Shown: piece after piece, positions 47,555 through 56,530 of the stretch
Layout: each line of letters begins with the position of its first letter
Numbering within the stretch: position 1 is the stretch's first letter
Assembly (NCBI GenBank): GCA_028023455.1
Contig: JAQFVV010012416.1
Location: 8,067,967 to 8,131,966, forward strand
DNA: 64,000 bases
Direction: 5' to 3'
From: Epiperipatus broadwayi
Taxonomy: Eukaryota; Onychophora; Udeonychophora; Euonychophora; Peripatidae
Notes under the pieces: model-generated
What the model was told of the DNA's origin: nothing
What the model saw: the letters and a program-made list of their open reading frames with translations, nothing else
Database searches by the model: none
Program-made: the position numbers and the translations under genes

Positions 47555-47743
47555 CTATTCTGCTGAAGTATAAGGGATCAAACTCCTAGCATTATAGGTC
47601 CCCTTATTCCCATCAAGAGCAGCAAGCATAAAGGCATTCTCTCCTATTTTCTTGGTAATTTGGAATGGCTTTTTCTTTTCAAACCATATTGTGGTCTGCA
47701 TAAAAATGCACCTGTACATCCAGTCCCTTTTTAATATTTCCAT
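47555..47743 (-). pseudogene. Remnant of pol C-terminus (GPY/F-like module)
   Basis: A 62-codon frame contains KPFQITKKIGENAFML and, about 12 residues on, YNARSLIPY. In Ty3/gypsy pol this corresponds to the G-P-F/Y...N-A-Y/F-x-L...N-x-R-x-L-x-P-Y/F segment just after the integrase core, which helps integrase multimerise and bind DNA. It overlaps the end of the gag-like frame in another frame and sits close to the polypurine tract, where the end of pol should be. All pol upstream of it is missing, replaced by the repeat-rich end of the gag-like ORF. An internal deletion in a parental full-length element is inferred. Confidence 0.65.
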
Positions 47744-49451
47744 TTTTCATCTTGACTGGATATTTATAAAACATATCTGGAGGATTTATTTTATATAACC
47801 TCCTATTACAAACTCCATTTAGAAATATGGACTCTTGGTACCTTATGTAATATGCCTTGAAGTTTTTCAGAGAGATTGACTCTCTATACCATACATACTT
47901 TATTTTTAAACTTTCCAGAAAGATTGACTCTCTGTACCATATATAATTCATCCTTAAATCTTCCAGAGAGATTGATTCTCTGGGCCATGTATAATTTATT
48001 TTTAAACTTTCTAAAAAGGTTGACTCTTTGTACCAAATATAAGGCACACTTAAATTTAACAGAGCATTTAAATTTTTCAGAGAGATTGATTCTCTGTCTG
48101 ATACATACTGGACATTTACATTTTTCAGAGAGATTGCCTCTCTGTACCAGATATAACTTATTTTTGACTTTTCCAGAGCAGTTGAATTTTTCAGAGAGAT
48201 TTGGACATTTACATTTTTCAGAGAGATTGCCTCTCTATACCATATATAAGGTATCTCCAATCTATTTAAGAAGACAGATTTTTGAAACCACACATGCTGG
48301 TTTGTTACTAGATTGAGAACTACAGACTGTTGAAACTTTTGCTCTCTTTCTAAAATAACTGGTTTCATCTCCCTTATTGCCTCTCTTAAATCAATCATCT
48401 TATCGGATGCATGAAGTTTTTCCTCCAACTCTCTTTTCCTTCTTTTCACTTCATGATCTATCCCAATCTGCTCTTTGGTCATCATCTCATTTACTTTCTT
48501 TACTGGGAGATTTGGTATTATGGCTAATATCGGCCTTTCTACTTCTTTTTCACCTTGTGGATTGTTAACTAAAGTAGGCATCCTTTTCTCTGACTGACTC
48601 TGTTCTGAGCTATCCCTACAGTCATCTGGACTGGTGCTAACATCATTTTGCCTTGAATTTGGGTTTGACTGATCCTGCAGCCCTACATTAATACGATCTT
48701 TTAATTCCCCTATTTTCTGGTAGAGATCATCCATCTTGGGGTTTATGTATTCCACAACATAGGCCTTCTGGTTCTCCTCAACCTTTTCCAACATAACACC
48801 CAATTCATGTTGATTCATTCTGGGTCCCTCTTCTAAAGAACTTGACTTGTCCCTTTTTACTATCTCCTCCCTAAAGCTATCCATTTGTTTCCCCAATTCT
48901 TTCCTAAGATTTTGGTCAATTTGTACACACTCATTGGCCATGCTTCCCTTAACTTCTCGTATTTCCTTTTCTAAGCCACTAAACTTATTTTTCATAGTGA
49001 GGGTTTGATCTACACAGCCCAAAGTGGCTTCCTTATATGAGTCCACTTTGGCTACCACCTCCTCTAATCTAATATGAATTCCTGCAGAAGTTATTTCGGC
49101 ATTCTTTTCTATGCATTCTGATATGGATTGGGAGACCAAACCATGGACCTCATTCCTAACTAACTCAATTTCTCTCTTATTTTCTTCGATAGACTGCTCC
49201 ACTTGAGCCTTTAATGACTGTAGTCCCTGACAGCCCTCCTGTTTGGTGACTTCCATAGACCTACACACTCCTTCTATCCTCTCCTCTAATGACACAAACC
49301 TATTTTTACACTCTATATTGGACCCTTCTATCCTAGTTTCCAAAGCTATGATCATTTGGTTGTTATTGTCAATAGAGTTCTCTAGATTTACCCTTAAACC
49401 TTCTATACTTTTCTCCATAGATTGACCTATCTTTTGTTCTAGATTTTCCAT
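47679..49451 (-). CDS. Gag-like coiled-coil protein, main ORF (590 codons)
   Basis: The long minus-strand frame begins MENLEQKIGQSMEKSIEG. Residues 1 to about 260 are rich in E, K, Q, L and I with heptad-like spacing, predicting long coiled coils. A polar linker follows, then a basic helix (about 320-370, VKRRKRELEEKL). Residues about 385-540 hold eight or more copies of a 20-22 residue repeat around WYRESISLKN. No CCHC knuckle, protease or RT motif is seen. Gag proteins of several invertebrate gypsy elements have similar coiled-coil N-termini, so a structural role in particle assembly is inferred. The true start is probably at 49920, because a frame break near 49565 separates this ORF from the acidic N-terminal piece. 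Codon use is AT-biased like the surroundings. Confidence 0.75.
   Translation of the reverse strand: MENLEQKIGQSMEKSIEGLRVNLENSIDNNNQMIIALETRIEGSNIECKNRFVSLEERIEGVCRSMEVTKQEGCQGLQSLKAQVEQSIEENKREIELVRNEVHGLVSQSISECIEKNAEITSAGIHIRLEEVVAKVDSYKEATLGCVDQTLTMKNKFSGLEKEIREVKGSMANECVQIDQNLRKELGKQMDSFREEIVKRDKSSSLEEGPRMNQHELGVMLEKVEENQKAYVVEYINPKMDDLYQKIGELKDRINVGLQDQSNPNSRQNDVSTSPDDCRDSSEQSQSEKRMPTLVNNPQGEKEVERPILAIIPNLPVKKVNEMMTKEQIGIDHEVKRRKRELEEKLHASDKMIDLREAIREMKPVILEREQKFQQSVVLNLVTNQHVWFQKSVFLNRLEIPYIWYREAISLKNVNVQISLKNSTALEKSKISYIWYREAISLKNVNVQYVSDRESISLKNLNALLNLSVPYIWYKESTFLESLKINYTWPRESISLEDLRMNYIWYRESIFLESLKIKYVWYRESISLKNFKAYYIRYQESIFLNGVCNRRLYKINPPDMFYKYPVKMKNGNIKKGLDVQVHFYADHNMV
47860..48292 (-). 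repeat. Coding tandem array with short hairpins
   Basis: Units of about 60-66 bases each contain a small inverted repeat such as AGAGAGATTGACTCTCT, seen seven to eight times, spaced by T-rich text. On the coding strand the hairpin encodes the R-E-S-I-S-L core of the protein repeat. Units vary by point changes, and one or two are truncated. Confidence 0.85.
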
Positions 49452-49454
49452 CCT

Positions 49455-49655
49455 TTGCTTACTATCTTCTCTTAGACTTTCTATATTTTGCTTACTATCT
49501 TTTCTTAGACTTTCTATATTTTGCTTACTATCTTTTCTTAGACTTTCTATATTTTTCTTACTATCTTCTCTGTTCTAGATTTACCATACTTTGCTTACTA
49601 TCTTCTCTTAGACTTTCTATATTTTGCTTACTATCTTCTCTCATACTTCTGAGCA
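49455..49655 (-). repeat. 33-bp coding tandem repeat
   Basis: CTTACTATCTTCTCTTAGAC plus TTTCTATATTTTG recurs about six times and encodes SLREDSKQNIE on minus. The frame break between the two gag frames falls inside this array, consistent with slippage. Confidence 0.88.
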
Positions 49656-49920
49656 TCTGCATTATCATGTCCATGTCTGATGGTGCCATCTTTGCTATTT
49701 GAGCCTGGCCCACTTCTGACTCCTCATCTACTTCCACACTTGAGGCCGTATTATTGCTACTAACATTAAAGGCATCTTCCTCTACTTCCTCTCTTTCCTC
49801 TTGTGTTTTTAAGAAAACCTCCCCATCCTCTTCTTCAGTATGAAAACGATCACTGATTCCTGGTATTGGGGCACCTTCCTCTTCCATAACCTCTTCCATA
49901 CTATAATTTAGTTCACTCAT
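49561..49920 (-). CDS. Gag-like N-terminal segment (119 codons)
   Basis: Starts MSELNYSMEEVMEEEGAP at 49920, the first ATG after the leader. It is very acidic (clusters of E and D) and contains the block MAPSDMDMIMQMLRSMRED before entering the 33-bp repeat array, where it ends at a premature stop. The next frame continues with the same repeats and the 590-codon ORF, so the two pieces were very likely one protein in the parent element, divided by a small indel near 49565. Whether this copy is expressed, or the break is a sequencing error in a repeat, cannot be told from the sequence. Confidence 0.7.
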   Translation of the reverse strand: MSELNYSMEEVMEEEGAPIPGISDRFHTEEEDGEVFLKTQEEREEVEEDAFNVSSNNTASSVEVDEESEVGQAQIAKMAPSDMDMIMQMLRSMREDSKQNIESLREDSKQSMVNLEQRR

Positions 49921-51224
49921 GTTATAAAACTATATATATCCCATCTGTACTTCCCTGACCATCAAAAATCCACACATCTTCTCCCTGTCTGACACCTATT
50001 CTGACCAACTGACTGATTTGATTTTCACCTTATTATGCATTTACAAATACAACAAAAAAAAAATTTTAATATCCTTATTTAATGAACTACACAACAATAA
50101 TCTATATAGTGCATGTCTGTCTGTAATAGCCCAAATTATACATTCATCCATTCTCCCAGAAATCCGACAGATATTGACAGTCCACAGAATGACTAGCAGT
50201 TCACAATCTTGAGATAAATAAAAGAATTCAGTCACAGCACTATAATCACACAATGCATCACGAGCACTCAGAAGATCATCCCAATTCGATCACTATTAAC
50301 TACCACAACCCTTGATTGAATGAAGCAAACTCTGTTGCAATAAAAGATGTATTTTAAGTCTTAGGGGCTAAAATAGATAAACTATGCCTTGCTCTCTCTC
50401 TTGGAGTCTTATGTGGCAAGTATCAAGGAATGCCCTGCTTATTATAGACTACAAAAACGAAACCTTGCTCTCTCTCTTGGAGACTTATAGGCTGATATCA
50501 TGGCAGGACTACTGTTAACTGCTTCATGATCAAATAAGAATAACATATAACTTGATTGGAAAACTATGCCATGCTCTCTCTCTTGGAGACTTATAGGCTG
50601 GTATCATGGCAGGTCTGCTGTTAACTGCTTCATGATAAAATAAAGATAACATATAAATTGGGTTGGAGCAGTGAATGGGTTTGATCATTCATAAGTTACA
50701 CGAAATACATAGCATTCTCAAGGCAATGACAAAACTCCTCACTCATCATCAAAACTGCAATCTAACCAACCAAACTCCAACGATCAACCATCCAATCAAA
50801 CCTCTAAAATCATAGACTTTTTACAAAATGAACTCCCCAAACACACATGAGACTACTATTCCATAATTCATCACTATTACTATGCCTATCCTATCTGGCA
50901 ATAAATTATTTTAATGTTCCACAAAAAAAAATCTATTATTTATTTCACCTTTGTCTTAAGTTGTGATATTCATCTCTATTTTCAAAATTGATAAAAAAAA
51001 ACAAGCTGTTTTATGGCTGTACCCATTTTATCATCATCAATGAAAAATTAAATCATATTAAACATCATCATCTAAAATAAGACTGTTTGGCCAAGAAAAT
51101 TTTGTAAGACAAAAAAAATTTTTACTGAAAAAAAAAATTTTACTAAAAAAAATTTCTCTATTTTTAACCACACATCTCCCATCATTCTATAGACTCTCTT
51201 TTTCAGGTATATGGCAAAATATCA
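49921..51224 (-). other. Untranslated leader of the LTR element
   Basis: About 1.3 kb between primer site and first gag ATG without a supported ORF. It holds three copies of a TGCTCTCTCTCTTGGAG motif (about 50390, 50465 and 50572). The last two lie in about 100-base near-identical units that include CTTATAGGCTG.TATCATGGCA and ACTGTTAACTGCTTCATGAT-like text. Packaging or dimerisation signals would be expected in this place, but none can be assigned. Confidence 0.6.
50461..50662 (-). repeat. Leader tandem duplication, about 104-bp unit
   Basis: CTTGGAGACTTATAGGCTG, TATCATGGCAGG and GCTGTTAACTGCTTCATGAT (or ACTGTTAACTGCTTCATGAT) occur in both units in the same order; a third partial unit starts at about 50385. 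Confidence 0.8.
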
Positions 51225-51243
51225 GGCCCCAGTTGGGTGTCCA
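51225..51243 (-). promoter_or_regulatory. Primer binding site
   Basis: On minus TGGACACCCAACTGGGGCC begins one base after the 5' LTR end (TTACA). It starts with TGG, the complement of tRNA 3' CCA, and shares the CCCAAC...TGGGGC pattern of sites primed by tRNA-Lys, with differences in the first positions. The actual primer tRNA is not settled. Confidence 0.75.
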
Positions 51244-51476
51244 TTGTAACATAATAAATGAGTTACTCAAAGAAATATTTAAAGGAGTCCAAATATCAAG
51301 ATATTAAGTAAATTATTAATAAGTATTATAACTCAGGTATATGGAAATCACGTGAAGTGAGTACACTAGTAATTCAATAAAATATAACTCAGGTATACAG
51401 GCAGTAGATCTTATCCACTTTCATTTCTTGGTTTGATGTTAAGTGCATGTTTAAACAAATACTAAGTGAATATGGT

Positions 51477-51566
51477 CTAGCAGGGCGCCACTAGATTATC
51501 TGAATCTAGACACGGTTATATCTGATAACCTTTCACATGTACCGGGTTTGAATCCCTTCTTGGTAC
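51477..51566 (-). other. Stem-loop cluster near the R/U5 junction
   Basis: Three compact inverted repeats follow each other: CTAGATT/AATCTAG, GGTTAT/ATAACC and GTACC/GGTAC. A tRNA-like B box (GGGTTTGAATCCC on plus) lies in the last. They sit immediately downstream of the AATAAA signal in element sense. The same block is at 44340-44429 in the other LTR, where it is essentially unchanged. Confidence 0.6.
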
Positions 51567-51572
51567 TTTATT
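51567..51572 (-). terminator. Poly(A) signal of the LTR
   Basis: AATAAA on minus, followed by GTACCAAG and the stem-loop cluster, near the end of the LTR. It is the best candidate for 3' end formation of the element RNA. Confidence 0.55.
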
Positions 51573-53490
51573 TCTAATAAAAATGAGAGATTTTGCTTTT
51601 TGAGCCATATCACTATAAGCACTAATATTTAGGTAAAAGTAAAACATCTTTAAACCAAAGTGGAGTATATTAGACATAAATCATTTCTCAGATCTTAACA
51701 TAACAAATGTGTTTCAATATTTTTATAAGTTCACTAGCTCAGATTATATATAACTAATTTAGGATGGCAATTCACTCATCCTTGCATGAAATAGATGATG
51801 GGATGTGGTTATAATAATACTAAGAGATCACTAAATATTATAAAATCAATATTTATTTATGGCCTTTAAACAGTTAAACAGCTCATTAATTAAAACGTTG
51901 ATGACGATGATGATGATGATAATAATAACAATAATGACAAGGGTTTCAACTACAGCTCTAGGACTAAGCCTAAACATAAAACTAATTTTTATAAAGAAAT
52001 TCATAATTATTGCTTAATTTTAGCATATTTACTTATATCTTAAATAACTAATATTCAACCATTGATGATGATGAATAATCACACTTAACAAAGACTACAC
52101 TTAATGAAATATATACGCCTCGTTTAATAAAACAAACTAATATTTATTACTACATTTCTAACATATACATAAAAATTTCTAGATAAATATGAAAATTGAC
52201 ATGAATAATAATAATAATAATTGATTATATAACAATCCTCAGATTAATTTTAAGTTCTTCCCCCTTTCCCTTCAAATGTATTTTGTATTAAGTTGGACGT
52301 CACATTGACCATGATTTTCACTCCATGAGAAAAGTATTTCAAGAAAAAAAATATTATCTGCTCATTAGCACACATACTTTAAAAATCTAACATGTAAATA
52401 GAATGTAAAAAAAAAATGTTAGTAGAATTGAAAGAGCAAGTTTTAGAAAAGAGTTTTAAATTATTTTCTCCCCCCTCTCTTCTACCTCTGAAATGCTATA
52501 CTTAACTTGAAACAAAATAATCTAATATTCTAATACTACTTATTATTTCACATTCACTCGCAATTATACACATATAAAATATCATTATGTATGTGCGTGT
52601 TTTATCCCATGATAACAAAATATTATTTAAAACCAAAATAATAATATATTAGTTAAAACTAAAATCATAATACCATAAAAAAAAATTGTTTTACACATTA
52701 ATATTTAAACTGTAAAATTAATAAACAAATAATTTTCATACATTCAAGATCATTTATGAAGCTCAAAGTTATTATTAGTAAGACATTCTTGTTTTTAATC
52801 GATCTGAATAGTCTTTAAAAGTTCTTTAAATAAAATATACCACTTTATTGCTAAAATGTTTCTTAAGACTGATATCATAAAGAAAATAGATATAAAAAGT
52901 CATATTACCGATCTTTTGTTTGTGGCGAATTTCCAAGGGTTCAAACTTGTCTTGTATAAGGTTTATATTTCTGCAGCTACCATTTCCGTTTTATGTGGGA
53001 ACAATCTCTTTCTTGAGGTGTATAACTATTTGATGATGGTGACTCTATTGAGGTTATTTGCTTTAGTGGATAATTTGGAAATCATTATATTAATTTTTCT
53101 TCTCTTCCTGTCAAGCATGTGGATGAAATACAGCAGTTGTTTTCACATTTGTAAATTTTCTTGAGTTTAAAATCAGTTGTTGTAACAATTAATTGGACTT
53201 GATGATTAATATTTATCAGTAGATTAATTCATCTTCTTTGAATGCAGGTGAATGCTTTCTTCCTTCTATTAAAAACATCTTATTTCTCTGGTCAGTTGAA
53301 AGGTGTAGAATATTATTTTAGACACATCTTTTCTTTCCTATGTGATGTGCAGCTTCCCCAGATGGTCCGGAACCGATGGGACATACATATAATTTTTCTA
53401 GCCAGCCATTTCTTATATTTTCAGCATTCAATTGGATAGTTTAATAATCTGAATCATAAACAATAATCCTAATAATAATTCAAGACAGCT

Positions 53491-53523
53491 TTTTATATCC
53501 AATTTTTAGCTAACTTAACCAAT
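53491..53523 (-). promoter_or_regulatory. LTR promoter (CCAAT-type and TATA boxes)
   Basis: On minus GATTGGTTAAG is followed by GGATATAAAAAGCTG, about 1.0 kb into the LTR. The same pair occurs at 46362-46394 in the 3' LTR. The arrangement is shared with the two solo LTRs. Confidence 0.65.
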
Positions 53524-54498
53524 CAGAGATAGCATCACTTGCTATTTTTGGACAAATTTGTTTTAATTAGATCTCTAATTTATTTTCAACTAAATTATTT
53601 TTCAACTGAAAAGTTTAATCCTTTTTCCAGACACTTTTGTTTAAAAAAAAAATAGACTCAATCCTTATTTCCTTTCTTTTCTTTTTCTTTTTTCTTTTAA
53701 CATCCAGGTAACACTTCAAATCTTTGAGCTTCCTTCTTTAGATCTTGAGATAAGACAATTTCAAAAATTAGAGCTCTGACCCATTATAAGCTTCCAAAGT
53801 GAAAAACAATCATTTACAAAAAAAAAAATTGCTACAAAGATCGATATCTGATTAAACAGATTTCCTCTTTTAACAAAAAAAATTGTACAAAAAAAAATAA
53901 TTTGACAGATTTAATACTTCCTTTTCTTTCAATATTTAGGAAATGTAAATTTTTGTATGTAATGTACACACATCCTTCATTCTTTCAAATCATTCATAAA
54001 CTAACCTTAAATAATATGATTGCTAGCTTAGTAATTATAACCCAATTATTTAATTAAATCTGTAACTTTTAAATCCCAATTATAATTAAAGAAAAGCAAA
54101 ATAAAAGTATAGAATAAAATATTAGAATTGATCAAGCATAGGTTAGTTTTAAAGAAAGTTAAAATGTTTAATATTTGAAATATAAAACAATTAAATAATT
54201 TACACATACATTGCCTATATGTATGCATTATAACTTTGCTTTTTAAAGAAAAATTAAATATTAAATAGTTTAAATGTGTGTATTACCTTTCTATCAACAC
54301 ACAAACAAGTAAAGCATGTAATTGTTGACCCATTCTTTCTCTGTTTAAAGCTTTTAGAACTGGACCTTGTAGGGTTTGAACTTGGATGCCCTACAGCTTC
54401 ATTTATGATTATATAAAAATGTGATGATGATTTTTGGTTTACCTTTTCTACATGCACATTACTATAAATTTAGCTAGTGACTAAATTGTAATGGCACA

Positions 54499-54822
54499 AT
54501 ATATAAACATGGATCTAGTCAATATTATTTTGAAAACTTACTATCATTAGTATAAGTAAGTATGATACTATTTTTTGTCTTGATCAACATCACATAACAA
54601 AAACATTAAAAAGTAAAAGTGTAAATATTCTAGCCTGAGGAACACCTACCATATTATTAAAAAGATGAGAATTGATTCTAACCATATACACATTAGATTT
54701 ATGGCCCCTCAAATAATTGTTAAACCACTCAATTAAATAAGGAGTACTAACTCCCAATATTTTAAGCATATATAAAATTCTATTATATGCAACTTTATCA
54801 AATGCTTGGGCCATATTGCCTC
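54499..54822 (-). pseudogene. Jockey-like LINE, RT catalytic part (fragment)
   Basis: The minus frame gives MAQAFDKVAYNRILYMLKIL, FNNYLRGHKSNVY, a V-G-V-P-Q-x-x-I-F block and LLFNVFV, the central motifs of Jockey-superfamily reverse transcriptase (QAFDKVW and GVPQGSxLSP in active members). Downstream, in a shifted frame, the place of the Y/F-A-D-D catalytic box reads YTNDSKF, so a catalytic residue is changed. The fragment stops at the LTR element; I do not see its 3' part beyond 44062. The N-terminal half of the same LINE resumes at 60207 across the nested RTE element. Confidence 0.78.
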
Positions 54823-54832
54823 TTACCAGATA

Positions 54833-56010
54833 AGATTTGAATAAGGTGATCAGATATTATCATCTATTAGCAATACACTGCAGAAGGAAGGTCTGTCAAA
54901 GTTCTAATCCATTTTCTCTGATCTCTAGCATCTCTTCTCCATATTACCCCAGTACACTTTCTTATTTCATCCATCCATCTCACATGTCATCTCTCTCTGT
55001 ATCTTTTACAATTTCTTGGAATCCAGTTTAAGATTTCAACTTCCATCTATTATCATCTCTTCTAGAAATATATCCAGCCTAACTCCATTTCAGTCTTTTA
55101 ATTCTTTCAATGATGTCAGTCAGTAACACATGTGTATTTCCTTATGCAAGTATTGTGTTTCCAATCTCTTCTTGCTATTCCTAACATGCATCTCTCCATA
55201 TTTCTTTGAGTGGTCTGAACTCTCTGTATTGCTTTTCTCTTAAATGTCCAAGTCTCAGATCTATAACTAAGAACTGGTGAAACTTATTAAAAACCTTCCT
55301 TTCAAACACATAGGTATATTTTCTATTAATATTAAATTATTTCTACACAAAAAGCATTTCAACCAAGATTAATTATGTGATTAATTTCATCCATCATGTT
55401 TTCATCTGTAGTAATAATCTGACTAAAGTATTTGTTGTTATTAATTTCTTCTAATTCATTGTAATCAATATTTTCATCTTTTGAGAAAATCCATTGATCA
55501 TTAATCTTTTTAATATTTACCTTTGGTTCTATTTTCTTACTTTCATCTGTTAACTCTTGCAAAATTTCCTGAAGCTCTAAAGCATTATTTGCAAAAACCA
55601 ACTACATCATCTACACTTAAATCTCCATATTTTTAGTCCTTTAGCTTCCTATTCTCCATACTTTTAGTCCTTTAGCTTCCTATTTTAATCTACAAAATAC
55701 TTTTTGCAGCACTGCTGTAAAAAATTTTGAAGGCCCTGTCTTACAACCTGCTCAGTGTTAACCTTCCTAGTATCATTATATAATCTAATTATTGCATTTT
55801 TATAAATATTTCTTCAGAATATGACAATATCCTCATCTATACCTTGATGATACATTGGTTTAATCACTGAAGAAATGTTTATAGAATCAAATGCCTTGTC
55901 ATAATCTACAAATCCAAAGCATAATGGCAACTCATATTCATTGATCCTTTCTGTAAGTCCTCTAAGTAGTTGAATATGATCACTGTAATAAAACCACTTT
56001 TAAATCTTTT
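54833..56010 (-). pseudogene. RTE-like LINE, C-terminal RT part
   Basis: Reading in on minus from 56010 are SDHIQLLRGLTERINEY, ELPLCFGFVDYDKAFDSI (RTE motif F-V-D-Y-x-K-A-F-D-S), a catalytic-region remnant with VFANNALELQEILQELTDES, KDENIDYNELEEI and DENMMDEINHIINLG, and the typical C-terminus RYRER.HVRWMDEIRKCTG followed by WRRDARDQRKWI and a stop. Frameshifts and stops interrupt it. The 3' end lies close to 54833, with a TGATAATA-like tail. TTACCAGATA at 54823-54832 and TTAACAGATA at 60207-60216 form a candidate 10-bp target duplication in the Jockey-like LINE. Confidence 0.82.
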
Positions 56011-56095
56011 GGGGAAAAAAAGACCCACAAAACACAAAAGGGGGGGACAAAAAAAAAAGGAAAGGGGGAAAAAGAGAGGGGGGGGGGGGGGAGTG
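56011..56095 (+). repeat. Purine-rich block with long G runs
   Basis: G4A7, AAAAG7, A10GGAAAG5, then AGAGAG13 in a row. This is extreme against the local composition and is not found elsewhere in the LINE. It may be a real 5' purine-rich leader or a poorly resolved consensus at a gap. The 75-codon plus frame and 67-codon minus frame here only translate this block. Confidence 0.8.
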
Positions 56096-56530
56096 ATCCT
56101 TAGCCTCAAAAAACAATACAGAGATAAACAGAAGGTGCTTGCAAATTATATTGCAGTAAAAAGAGCAAATATATATTTATCCTTAAAGAACAACTGAATG
56201 TGAAGCTACCTGAGGTGGGCCATTGGTGCAGGTAGAAGACTCACACCTTCATTGCTGTCTGTAGATAATTGTAACTACATAGAAAGCACTATGTTGGAGA
56301 AAATAGATGATCACTTTAGTGAGAAGTTAAAAAATTCCAGTTACGAGATTGAAAAATGTTTAGCAGAATGACCCAGTGTCGCAAGATCATGCCATTACTG
56401 AGCAGAAAATTCTAACATTGGCTGAGGTCTTATCCAGAACATGTACAACTAGGCTTTTATGGGATACCACAATTTGTCTTGTTACACCTGAGTAATTTCA
56501 CAGTTAAAATAATCCTATCAAGTCATTGGT

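Larger units (their letters stand above)
44062..54498 (-). mobile_element. Non-autonomous Ty3/gypsy-type LTR retrotransposon with 3.3 kb LTRs
   Basis: Two nearly identical direct repeats (44062-47363 and 51245-54498) enclose 3.88 kb. On the minus strand the LTRs run TGTGCC...TTACA. A primer binding site follows the 5' LTR and a 13-base polypurine tract precedes the 3' LTR, fixing the orientation. ATATAT flanks both outer ends (44056-44061 and 54499-54504), fitting a 4-6 bp target duplication in a TA tract. The interior keeps a gag-like ORF and the last module of pol, but no protease, reverse transcriptase, RNase H or integrase core that I can find. Very long LTRs around a largely non-coding or gag-only interior match the LARD description known from plants. 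By eye about 15-20 substitutions separate the LTRs over the alignable 3.1 kb, so insertion is recent. Confidence 0.9.
51245..54498 (-). repeat. 5' LTR of the 10.4 kb element
   Basis: It starts (minus) TGTGCCATTACAATTTAG at 54498 and ends ATGTTACA at 51245. With a TATA box at 53491-53497 and a poly(A) signal at 51567-51572, U3 would be about 1.0 kb, R about 1.9 kb and U5 about 0.3 kb. Plus-strand open frames at 52856-53164 and 53242-53439 run against the element's sense and are not supported as genes. Confidence 0.92.

Noticed and set aside
47860-48292. CRISPR-like array
   Set aside because: Regular short hairpin repeats, but the spacers are similar to one another, the unit is coding, and the context is a eukaryotic retroelement.
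47876-48316. 146-codon plus-strand frame
   Set aside because: Antisense shadow of the gag-like tandem repeat array.
52856-53439. Two plus-strand frames of 102 and 65 codons
   Set aside because: They lie antisense within the LTR, and the equivalent frames in the other LTR (45728-46320) are broken by small indels.
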